Positions 1 to 7,453 of a stretch of DNA of 11,316 nucleotides are shown here, one piece after another (position 1 is the first letter of the stretch; every line of letters starts with the position of its first letter). Source of the stretch: Euperipatoides rowelli. Its lineage: Eukaryota; Onychophora; Udeonychophora; Euonychophora; Peripatopsidae. The notes beneath the pieces are model-generated. The model saw only the letters and a list, made by a program, of their open reading frames with translations. It searched no databases and was not told where the DNA came from. A program made the translations under genes and the position numbers. The stretch is taken from assembly GCA_003024985.2 (NCBI GenBank), contig PXIH01S0006247.1, one strand, 5' to 3'.

Positions 1-34
1 TAGGGGTCCACGGACCACAGTTTAAGAAACACTG
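1..34 (-). mobile_element. Terminus of a hAT-family DNA transposon (cut by the window edge)
   Basis: Read on the minus strand this stretch begins CAGTGTTTCTTAAACTGTGG and continues into GTCCGTGGACCCC. That is the style of terminal inverted repeat seen in animal hAT (Charlie/Tip100-like) elements. The element would end at base 34, and the next eight bases (ATCTAGGA, 35-42) would be its target-site duplication. The body and the other copy of the duplication lie outside the window, so the 8-bp duplication cannot be tested. The call rests on recognising the terminal sequence only. Confidence 0.55.
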
Positions 35-42
35 ATCTAGGA

Positions 43-1425
43 TATTCTCACCACTCAGTTTTTACATACTAATTAACAATCCCTTTAACTATGGCTAAAA
101 TTCACCGTAGAGGCAATATTTTTTTTTTGGTTGGTCATTTTGAAAGCCAAATCACATGAAGGAACAAGGTTTTCTAAATTAATGCTGAATAGTCTCGTTC
201 AGTTTTTTAATTAATGATAAATGAAAATAATTCAAAGTTTGCTAATGACGAACATGCTTTAAATTGTCTAATCATAAAATTGTAAAAGTCAAATGTTTTA
301 CCATTTTTTTTTTATATACTGTATATAGTACTGTACTGTATGGAATTTTCTGATAATTTAGTATTAGCTTGTTATTAAAGGTCCCAGCTATATTAATTCA
401 ATTATACTGTAATAATTGAACATTGTTTTGTGCTCATAAACATTATATTGATGTCAATATCCAGGCAAATATTGTTGTCTATTTTTTTTTTTTGCCATGT
501 TGATTTGGAGTTTATCAATTAATGATTAAAAATAATCATGTACCATAGCTTAATGAATTTAAAATATCAAATTTTGTTCTTATTTAATAGCTTCAAATCA
601 TACGAGAGATCAGCAAGTGACTCTCAATATTTTAAATATATCGGAGATACCACTCTTAATGATTAATCTTGAAATGAGGGTTTTTTCTTCCTATGCAATT
701 TTCATTTATTTGCTTGTAGATAAAAAAATATATATAGTATATTAGTTTCATAAATATAACAATGCAAGTGATTATTTCATTTAGTAATATCCTGAAAGTA
801 GTTTTCTAAATATGGAAATTGCTTAGCATTTTACAGGTTACCTCAACTAAAGATAGATTGAACTATAGTAAAACATTTTTATTTTGTTTCCACATTTGTG
901 TATCCCTGATGTAGACAAAATTATTATTTAAAATGACTAATGTAAATATGCCATAAAAATACTATATGTTCAAAGCTGTTGTAAATTTTTATTTTAGATA
1001 ACTGCACATTTTATGAAAAGTAAAATCTGTACATTTACAAACATTTTATTAAAAAAATGTTGTATTTTAACTTGTCTGTGTTTTTTTTTTTTGTTTTTTT
1101 AAGCACATTATAGCAATTGAAATAATTATAATTTAACAGTTTTTAAATATTAAAAATCATCAAAAAAAAAATTAAAATTTAATTACACACCTTTTAATTT
1201 TTGTGTATGCTAATGTCATTGTCTATTATAACACTATACTAGAAAAACATTAAGTTTCCCAAATGGAAAACTTTGTATTCATTTAAAATAATATTTACAA
1301 TAAAACAAATTATACACAACTTTCTTCAATCATTAGCTACTGTACTATGCTTTAAAAGTCCGGTTACCTCTGTCAATATCCACTAGTTTGCTATAATCAG
1401 AAAAATACCTCATGTACTAATTTTT
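43..1425. other. AT-rich stretch with no supported gene
   Basis: About 1.4 kb of very AT-rich DNA with many runs of T or A and small TACTGTA/TATATA clusters (for example around 315-342 and 720-745). No open frame with coding character, no tRNA or rRNA, and no terminal-repeat pair was found. It reads as intergenic or intronic DNA. Confidence 0.6.
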
Positions 1426-1428
1426 TAA

Positions 1429-1566
1429 AAAAAATCAGCACTAGGCTGCCCTGAGTTTGAAGTTACAATCTCAGTTTGTTTGCCATTATCGCTGCCATGT
1501 GGCCACCGCTCCTTGACAGAAAAATTCAAATATGAAAATACTTTGTATAGTTCAATAAATTATTAG
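1429..1566 (+). other. Exon-like open segment, possible decayed RING-type fragment
   Basis: An open frame of 45 codons runs between TAA (1426) and TAG (1564) and is richer in G+C than its surroundings. A CAG at 1437-1439 could be a splice acceptor, though the upstream tract is A-rich rather than pyrimidine-rich. The frame contains Cys-Pro-Glu-Phe (1447-1458) and later Leu-Pro-Cys-Gly-His (1492-1506). The LPCGH string is common in RING fingers of TRIM-type proteins. Several expected zinc ligands would be Phe, Leu or Lys here, so if it is a RING it is dead. It may equally be a chance open frame. The reading frame does not chain cleanly to the exon-like block at 1626. Confidence 0.2.
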
Positions 1567-1625
1567 ATAGCCCTGCTAGGCTTGAATTTGCTAAATGATT
1601 GTTGCTCTCCATGAAAATTTAACAG

Positions 1626-1830
1626 GGTCCGGGCTTTCTAGCAGAACAATTTTTGAACTCTGGGGACACTGATGTTTTTTGTTTATGTATCTAAACAATG
1701 TTCTTTTCAATATTTCGGAACAGATACAGTACATGAATCCAAAGATAAATTAACAATAGGTTCAAATAATTCAGTTGCAAATTCATTTAGGATAAAATTG
1801 GCCAACCCATCATGGGCTACTGCAGAGCAA
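1626..1830 (+). pseudogene. Exon-like block of an unidentified gene, with one frameshift
   Basis: The block follows a possible acceptor (TTTAACAG, ending 1625) and ends at a strong donor, GCAGAGCAA|GTAAGTATT (boundary 1830/1831). From 1626 the frame reads GPGFLAEQFLNSGDTDV and then meets a stop at 1692. From 1672 the +1 frame is open through to the donor, with residues such as SFRIKLANPSWATAEQ at its end. The switch falls at a run of six T (1675-1680); one T fewer would make the block a single open exon of 68 codons starting and ending in phase 0. The composition looks protein-like (Trp, Cys, Pro, alternating hydrophobics), but I do not recognise the family. A shorter alternative exon is 1724-1830, using the CAG at 1721-1723. 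The next phase-compatible acceptor on this strand is at 2930, inside the palindrome. The frameshift could be real decay or a homopolymer miscount. Confidence 0.35.
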
Positions 1831-2408
1831 GTAAGTATTTTCCTGAGTTCACAGTAAATATTAAATTTATCAATAAATTCTAGAAGTTGACAAGATATGA
1901 TTGTAATTGTGCCAAATCTAATTTACAGTATATGTTGTTCAAGTGATGTGAGAAAACTGAACAAGCCTGTTTTGAAGTACTATACCAACACTTTTTAATC
2001 ACATCATACTACTTCATATGGGCATGTAATTGTTGATATCCAGAAGTCTTAGCATTGCTATTTGCTTGAGTATGCTAAATTTTTGGTGCAATCCTTTTTG
2101 TATACTTTCATTTTTTAATTAAATTTTTATATATGATTTGGAAATAAGTCTCAAAGAATAAGTAAATGTTGGACTAATCAAAAACAGAGATAGCATGACC
2201 AAATAATGCGCTGATGAATTATTATGCGGTCTGCATGCAAAGCTGATTAAATTATTAGATACACAATAAGAACTCAGAGTTAAAATCACAGCATTATAGT
2301 TAATGATTATGCAGTGATGATTTTCATTATAGAATCAGTTATTGAATATTAAATTTGTTAGATTGAACAATACTTTGAGTATGTAGATAATTAGTCACCA
2401 ATTAGCCT

Positions 2409-2596
2409 TTGCTCTGTGGTCAGGGAATTAGGGTCACGACTGTGTGCTTGTTCATATACACTGGCCAGGCACCTGGTTCAATCAAAAGGGGGGGGGGGGA
2501 CACTACCTCTTTTTTTCAGGGGCTTGAGTACTCTGTGGGTTTTTTCTGTATGCAGAAAGGCTATTTAAATACCAGACTGCAAAAAAAAAAAAAAAA
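2409..2596 (+). repeat. Candidate tRNA-derived SINE with A-tail
   Basis: TTGCTCTGTGG (2409-2419) resembles a Pol III A box with two mismatches, and GGTTCAATC (2475-2483) is close to a B box. The spacing of about 55 bases is a little long but within what SINEs show. A G12 run (2488-2499) and a body with TTTTTTCTGTATGCAGAAAGG-like sequence follow, ending in A16 (2581-2596). Head, body and A-tail together are the layout of a tRNA-type SINE. I could not find clear target-site duplications, and no family is recognised. The open frame starting here is just this repeat read through. Confidence 0.4.
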
Positions 2597-2703
2597 CAGG
2601 TGGGCTTAGCCGCCCTTGAAGAAACCCAAACTAGAATTATGATAAGAAGAAAGAGTATGTAGTAATAAGCAAGATACTGTATATAAATAACTATTCTAAA
2701 TAG

Positions 2704-2901
2704 AAAAAGACACAGATTTTCTATTTTGGGAAATATATTTTTTTTACCAATTATAAACGTATTAGCATTCCTATTGTCAATTTCATGTGTAACAAACTCT
2801 GGGAGATGAATGCAATATATGTTAGCCATGGTACAATTGTAAAAAAATCAGTTGATGTTAACACGTTCAGATGGTTAGAGCTTTTAAATGACAAAATGTA
2901 A
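2704..2901 (+). other. Open segment of uncertain status upstream of the palindrome
   Basis: A 65-codon open frame without an early Met runs from after the TAG at 2701 to a TAA at 2899-2901. Its second half looks protein-like (for example NAIYVSHGTIVKKSVDVNTF, with Cys and Trp before it). A CAG at 2713-2715 gives a phase-0 acceptor, and a GTAAAA at 2839 could be a phase-0 donor compatible with the exon-like start at 2931. Such signals are frequent by chance in DNA this AT-rich, and the acceptor lacks a pyrimidine tract, so this is only a candidate exon between 1626-1830 and 2931. Confidence 0.15.
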
Positions 2902-2930
2902 CTATAAAATAACACTTGTTTTATTTTCAG

Positions 2931-3026
2931 ATGGAAGTTTATAATTTTAAAGTAGATGTTTTTATTGCACAAACGTTTTCAGGAATAAATTTCCCTTTAT
3001 CAATAGCTCTGTTCAGCTTGAGCTGA
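2931..3026 (+). pseudogene. Exon-like segment in the left palindrome arm
   Basis: It directly follows TTGTTTTATTTTCAG, a strong splice acceptor. Only one of three frames stays open: it begins MEVYNFKVDVFIAQTFSG and runs 31 codons to a TGA at 3024-3026 that straddles the palindrome centre. The stop is therefore probably created by the inversion junction, and the original exon was likely longer. The acceptor is phase 0, matching the phase-0 donor at 1830. The motif DVFIAQTF is faintly reminiscent of the DVFxxQTW segment of Cys-loop receptor ectodomains, but the following residues do not fit and I do not assign the family. The same segment recurs inverted at 3013-3108. Confidence 0.35.
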
Positions 3027-3108
3027 ACAGAGCACTTGATATTGGGAAATTTGTTCCTGAAAACGTTTGTGCAATAAAAACATCTACTTTAAAATTATAA
3101 ACCTCCAT
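3013..3108 (-). pseudogene. Inverted copy of the same exon-like segment (right arm)
   Basis: On the minus strand the right arm repeats the acceptor TTGTTTTATTTTCAG and the frame MEVYNFKVDVFIAQTFSG, then diverges slightly: Ile to Thr, Leu to Ile and Ile to Ser, plus two silent changes (a Glu and a Pro codon). It also ends in a TGA at the centre. Having equal integrity in both arms makes it impossible to say which arm is ancestral. A minus-strand exon-like segment with excellent splice sites lies upstream at 3833-3897, so a minus-strand parent gene is as possible as a plus-strand one. Confidence 0.35.
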
Positions 3109-3138
3109 CTGAAAATAAAACAAGTGTTATTTTATAGT

Positions 3139-3832
3139 CTGCATATTATCTGGATGGGAAAAAGAAGTTACTTATTGTCTATATACAGTATATAGCCTAC
3201 TAAAAAAAAAGTTTTTTTTTATGCAAAGATACCAACAGTAAACAAGTTTTTAGACAAAAAAAATAATTTACTGGCATAAAAATATTTACAAAAGAATAGT
3301 AACAATTTTTTAAAAATTGATGCACTGGTGGATACAAGTGTTGATAATTATCTTCAATTGGACCTAAAAAAAAGATATAATTGACTGCATAAGTAAAGTT
3401 AATAATATTTTTAAGAGGTAAACTTAAAAAAAAAAAAATCTATAGTAGTGATATAATACTAGATGTTAAATTTATTTCATGAGAATATTAGGCAGCAAAA
3501 AAAAAACTATTGGTTACTATTTTTACTATTGAGCAGTGGATATTTATGATTCTTTTGTTTAAATGCATTGTGATAATTTTTTGTGAATTAGTATTCCTAG
3601 GTAAATTTTTATTTTATTAACTTGATCATAAAAATGAACTGAAGTATAACTTTGAACTAAAAAACAAAACATTTATAAATGGAAAATGCATTTTAACTAT
3701 TAGATTAGATGTTAAGTATTTTAAACTTTACCTCATTGGAATTTTTTAACACAAAACACTGTTCATTTTGTAATCAGTATTGAAAGTAATTTTCTTTTCA
3801 TTTAAGTACTATCAGTTTAATACAAAACTTAC
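3139..3832. other. AT-rich stretch with no supported gene
   Basis: Homopolymer-rich DNA between the palindrome and the minus-strand exon-like segment. A possible minus-strand donor (GAG|GTAAAG, near 3730) was seen, but no convincing exon goes with it. Confidence 0.5.
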
Positions 3833-3897
3833 CCACATGATAAGTAGCAGAACATCTTTATTATTTCACTCGGCTTGTACATCACTTCCTTGTATCA
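3833..3897 (-). other. Exon-like segment with textbook splice sites, minus strand
   Basis: On the minus strand a run of ten T and TAG leads into TGATACAAGG, and 65 nt later CATGTGG meets GTAAGTTTTG. Both sites match metazoan splice consensus very well. The frame that begins at the first base carries an immediate TGA, then an ATG (fifth codon after it) opening MYKPSEIIKMFCYLSCG, leaving a phase-2 donor. This suits a 5'-UTR/start exon or a non-coding transcript. Another frame ends phase 0, which would match the minus-strand exon-like segment at 3108, but it contains one stop. The plus-strand open frame over 3780-4019 overlaps this and lacks independent support. Confidence 0.35.
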
Positions 3898-3909
3898 CTA
3901 AAAAAAAAA

Positions 3910-4275
3910 CATGCAAGATAGACATAAAACCTACAGCAGTTGATCTCATTAAAAAATATATTACTTTCAAAATACTAGAGGACTACAATGACTTCAATTT
4001 GTTGTGGGGGTGGGTGTAAGCATCATTTATACTGTGCCTTTCTACTTTGAATTTTTTTCACTGCCAGCTAGCTCTTAAGAGATTTGTATAGAGTATGCTA
4101 TTGAGTGAAAGTATGTGTGAAATGGTGCTTTGTTAGTATAAAACTATAATGGTCCCTATGATCAAGTCGGTTGTATAACGTAACTTGTTATAACTTTATA
4201 TCAAACTTTCTTTTTTTCTGCAGTTAATTTAGTTAAGATTGTGTATTGCAACACAATTGACAGTTCGATCAATCT
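3910..4275. other. Stretch without a supported gene
   Basis: AT-rich sequence containing the end of a plus-strand open frame (to 4019) with no recognisable domain. I see no splice structure or repeat ends that I would defend. Confidence 0.4.
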
Positions 4276-4873
4276 TTAAAGGTCAAATGTTATTGATTTT
4301 CAAAGATTTTTACTAAAAAAATTTTCCACCAGAATTAAAAACAAAAAAGTTATTTACAATTCAATTTTTAAAATAATTGTCTTTAGCTCCTCACCCTTAA
4401 AACAACATTATCCACTTTACACACCAGGGGAAATATTTTGTGACATCATAGGCTATAAATGAATACAGCTTGCTATACTTGTCAGCATAAGGCTAGATAT
4501 CATATGGCCTAAATGTTTAAATACTTGTAAAAAATTAATCAAATTCATCATTTGTGTTATGGTCCAATTTGTTTTTTTAAAAAAATCAAAATGACCTTTA
4601 ATACAGATTGAAAATACCTCTATTTACATGTTAAGCCATTACAAAGAAAACAGCTGTAGAGTCTATTTTGTCATCAAATTAATCTCAGACCCCAAAAAAA
4701 TGTGGAATCTTCAAATTGTAATCTAAGACTGAGTATAGCAATAGTCTTAATTTTATCTTTAAATAACTTTTTTTTTATGCATTTTAAAAAAAAAATTTCC
4801 AGTGGAATTTTTTTTTATAGTAATTATCTTTGAAAATCAAAAATTAAAAAAATCCGTTACATTTGACCTTTAA
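4276..4873. mobile_element. piggyBac-like MITE with TTAA flanks
   Basis: The left end reads TTAA then AGGTCAAATGTTA, and the right end is its mirror, ACATTTGACCT then TTAA. The terminal repeat extends inward, with gaps, through matching GATTTTCAAAGA and AAAAAATT-TTCCA(C/G) blocks for roughly 80-90 bp. TTAA at both outer ends is the target duplication typical of piggyBac-type elements. There is no open frame of note, so it is non-autonomous. A second end-like string, AAATGACCT then TTAA (4589-4601), lies inside, and that spacing could mean a composite of two related copies. Family assignment rests on TTAA and the inverted termini only. Confidence 0.6.
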
Positions 4874-6146
4874 TATATTTGGTGTTACATTATGCAACAC
4901 ACACGTTTTAACAATTTTGTTGCCATGCGGGACTCAAAGTATTACTACTAGACTTGATATTGTAATTTTGGTACAAATGCCGAACATTTGAACAGTACTG
5001 TAAATAATCAATGATAACAGTATACAAACATTCTGTACCTACATTTAAAAATTGCATTATTGTCAATGTTATGATTAGTGTTAGTTATTATAGTAATAAC
5101 AACTAGTATTATTTAATTGTAGACTAGACTATCGGAATAGTTTTTTGTTCATAACCATAGTTAACCACGAATGCATAATTTATTTAATGTTATTCTGCGA
5201 TTTAAAATTACTATTTTTGGTTACATGTAATAAGTTTTGCATTATTGTAAAATACTTATTACATTTAGTAATAATTGATGTGTAATATCTTTGAATGCAT
5301 GCCATTAACTAAGATATAGAACCTCGACATATAGGAGAAGCCATCACAGATACAGATTAAACTCATGCTCAGTTATCTTTCCAGTCATCTCGTTCTAACG
5401 AGATTTTTATGAGACCGTGATACAGTTCACCAGTTAGCGGCACATGGTATAATCGCCATGTTCTCCATCTAATAAGATGAAGTGGTGAAGTTAGTTACTT
5501 CACCAACATCCACTAAGTAGAATGGATAAAATATGATACAGTAAGTATTAATTTACGCTTAGTAATACTGTATAAATTAATTCCTATAGATGATCAGGAA
5601 AGCCAAGGCATACCGAGGTAACTATAAATTACACGATCAGTTAGCAGGGCCTGTATGACAACAGTTATTTAGAAGTATCCAGCAAGATACCTATTATTAT
5701 TTGAATGTTATTTATATTGTATAAATTTAGTACGATCGTAACACGAAAATATATGCCATAAGCACATTACATACAATAATTAGTATTGCTCCACTTATGC
5801 ATAAGCCCTACACACAAGTAGGCATTCACGTTGATAAAGATAAATTTATCATTGATCACAAGCAAGAAAGAGGAACAGACCTCTAATATAATATAGGAAT
5901 CTAATTAATGTTACATTTCAAGAATGTAAGAGTATCTGTACTCAAGTAATAAAATATTGCATTGAATATTTACGATAGCTAAGGCTAAATTAAAGTTACT
6001 GAAGCATGCACCCAGGCTTACTCGACATCATTACGTTATGGTAAGATTCTTGCATCAATGCACAACAATTATAATTAAAGATGCCAAATGTAATCATCAT
6101 CTACAGCTTAATTTAATGTTCCTATCATATGTTTACAGTACAGAGT

Positions 6147-6154
6147 CACAGAGA
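6147..6154 (+). repeat. Target-site duplication CACAGAGA (left copy)
   Basis: The identical octamer occurs at 6995-7002, directly outside the other end of the hAT element. Eight bases is the hAT signature. The uninterrupted sister LTR shows a related single site (AATCACGAAGTCAATTCAT around 10428-10443). Confidence 0.9.
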
Positions 6155-6607
6155 CAGCGCTAGAAATGAGAATTTTTTGGTGGTAGCCCACCTGACTACC
6201 ACTCTTAATGTACCAGTAGCCCGGGTGCTTTTGTAGTAGCCCAAATAACAATCCAAATAAACAGAACATTTTTGCTTGTTTATTTTTATTATTTTAATAC
6301 ATGCAAAGTTGATACCCTAATAAGTCTACAATAATTCTAATGCAAGTATTTTTTATTGTAAATAAAAATACAATCAATTGCCTGTTTTTGTATAAATTGA
6401 ATTGTTAGAGTAATCTTGAGTCAAATTTGCTAATAACCAAATTCAAATAGACTTCACAGATGTATAGTAAGTTTAGATGCTATTTGTATATGATTTTTCC
6501 CTTACTGGAAAATAAAATTAATATTACAGAGTGCAGAATAATGTAAAACTGCTATATTTTTTTTTATTTTTACTCAAACAATTTTTATGCTATTTTATAT
6601 AAAATTA

Positions 6608-6871
6608 TAATAAACCCTGCCAGTCTGAAAGTCCGAACAAAAAAATAAAATATATTTTTTTAATTTTTATCATAGGATGCAGAAATTTAGGGAGGTCTGA
6701 GATCCAGATGCTAGTACTCTAGCGTCTGGATCTCAGACCAACGATTGTCCTTCAAACGATCAAAAAGATTTTTTTTTTTTGTTAAAAAAAAGGCTTACTG
6801 TATATAGAAATTCTGTACAATCCAAACAAAGCTTGGTCCAGATTAATTTGGACTAGAGGGGTTTTACTGTA
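6608..6871. mobile_element. Probable pogo-like (Tc1/mariner superfamily) MITE nested in the hAT
   Basis: Read inward from the right, the end is TA then CAGTAAAACCCCTCTAGTCC and AAATTAATCTGGAC. This matches the style of pogo/Tigger termini (CAGTnGAACCCC...TCCGGAC). The left side offers TAATAAACCCTGCCAGTCTG and AAAGTCCGAAC, a degraded partner. Both sides adjoin TA. A 21-bp hairpin (6694-6739) sits near the middle. The left boundary is approximate, and the match there is weak. Confidence 0.4.
6694..6739. repeat. Strong inverted repeat (21-bp arms, TACT loop)
   Basis: GGTCTGAGATCCAGATGCTAG (6694-6714) pairs with 6719-6739 with a single mismatch that is a G-T wobble in RNA. The loop is four bases. 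It is much more G+C-rich than its surroundings. Confidence 0.9.
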
Positions 6872-6994
6872 TTTATTTATTTATTTTACATTTTTACCGG
6901 TAGCCTGACGGGCTACCTCTAAACTTGCAAGTAGTAGCCCAACCAATTTATTAGTAGCCTCAGGCTACTGGGCTACCACTAAATTTGAGCCCTG

Positions 6995-7002
6995 CACAGA
7001 GA
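6995..7002 (+). repeat. Target-site duplication CACAGAGA (right copy)
   Basis: Identical to 6147-6154 and directly abutting the CCCTG end of the hAT element. Confidence 0.9.
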
Positions 7003-7192
7003 TAATTCATATTGTTCATCAGTTACAATTATATTGATTTCATCAATAGCCATCGTTTTATGTATTACATTATCATTAATTATATTGCATTGTTAATCTG
7101 TCCAATACTCGCAAGCATTGTAAGCACAGACATAAGTCAATATTGTACTCATTACAGTACACAAGAAATATAAATATCCATATTATCATACA

Positions 7193-7453
7193 TTGATGAA
7201 AATTAGATAAATAGTTATATTTATTAATGTGCAATGATTAATAATAAGGCAAGGAACATTATTCAACTATTGTATATTGTTTAAACTAAACAATTTATAT
7301 ATATTTTGTGCTGTGTAACTCGACAACCTTTTTATTTAGTATGACCATTAAACTTCTGCTTAATTAAGTGACCACAAGGTTCTGTGAGTATTGTTTTAGT
7401 ACTGATCTACCTACAGTACATCACAATTAGACATTCCTAATTGGTTTAGTATT
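7193..7453 (+). other. End of 5' LTR / leader of the copia-like element, unresolved
   Basis: This stretch should hold the LTR end, the primer-binding site and the leader. I found no convincing match to the initiator-Met primer site used by most copia elements. The region stays AT-rich until about 7450, where composition changes sharply. Confidence 0.35.

Larger units (their letters stand above)
2901..3138. repeat. 238-bp near-perfect palindrome (two 118-bp arms, 2-bp centre)
   Basis: Bases 2901-3018 are the reverse complement of 3021-3138, with six mismatches by eye (about 95% identity). Only two bases (3019-3020) separate the arms, and the innermost part reads GTTCAGCT-TG-AGCTGAAC. Four of the six mismatches cluster near the centre. 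Each arm contains the same pyrimidine-rich intron end (TTGTTTTATTTTCAG) followed by the same exon-like frame starting ATGGA. Transcribed on either strand it would fold into a very long hairpin. No flanking target duplication or transposon-type terminus was seen, which favours an inverted duplication of a genomic segment over a classic foldback transposon. Confidence 0.9.
6155..6994. mobile_element. Non-autonomous hAT element (840 bp) inside the 5' LTR
   Basis: The left end reads CAGCGCTAGAAATGAG and then GGTGGTAGCCCA; the right end, reverse-complemented, reads CAGGGCTCAAATTTAG and then TGGTAGCCCAG. These are imperfect terminal inverted repeats flanked by the perfect 8-bp duplication CACAGAGA. 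Both ends are dense in GTAGCCY heptamers in both orientations (6183, 6216, 6236, 6899, 6910, 6934, 6954, 6962, 6970), which look like subterminal transposase-binding repeats. No transposase frame is present. The 3' LTR lacks this insert, so it arrived after the retrotransposon. A pogo-like MITE probably lies within it. Confidence 0.9.
4961..7192 (+). repeat. 5' LTR of the copia-like element (hAT-interrupted; right end undefined)
   Basis: The sequence is collinear with 9312-10617 except for the 848 bp brought by the hAT insertion and small indels. The homology starts at TTGTAATTTT (4960/9311). The 3' LTR could also be read as starting TGTTGT (9309), in which case this copy has TATTGT (4958) with a mutated TG. 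The shared sequence is lost at 7192 only because the sister copy is cut there by gypsy, so the true LTR end and primer-binding site lie somewhere in 7193-7450. An LTR above 1.3 kb is long for this superfamily. Confidence 0.75.

Noticed and set aside
2898-2930. A 33-nt micro-intron joining the 2704 open segment to the palindrome exon
   Set aside because: Too short for ordinary splicing, and the phases do not match.
2503-2972. Two minus-strand open frames (about 2503-2829 and 2751-2972)
   Set aside because: Rich in Phe, Ile and Leu as expected from reverse reading of A/T runs; one reads through the SINE A-tail, the other through the palindrome arm.
2931-3026. Cys-loop (ligand-gated ion channel) receptor exon
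   Set aside because: Only a faint resemblance over eight residues; the conserved Trp and the following Asp-x-Arg-Leu are absent.
3780-4019. 79-codon plus-strand open frame
   Set aside because: Low-complexity, no recognised domain, and it overlaps a better-supported minus-strand exon candidate with proper splice sites.
4961-7192. The TGTAATTTT direct repeats as LTRs of the gypsy element
   Set aside because: A separate 221-bp LTR with proper ends directly precedes the gypsy Gag, and the repeats instead flank the copia-type internal region next to its polypurine tract.
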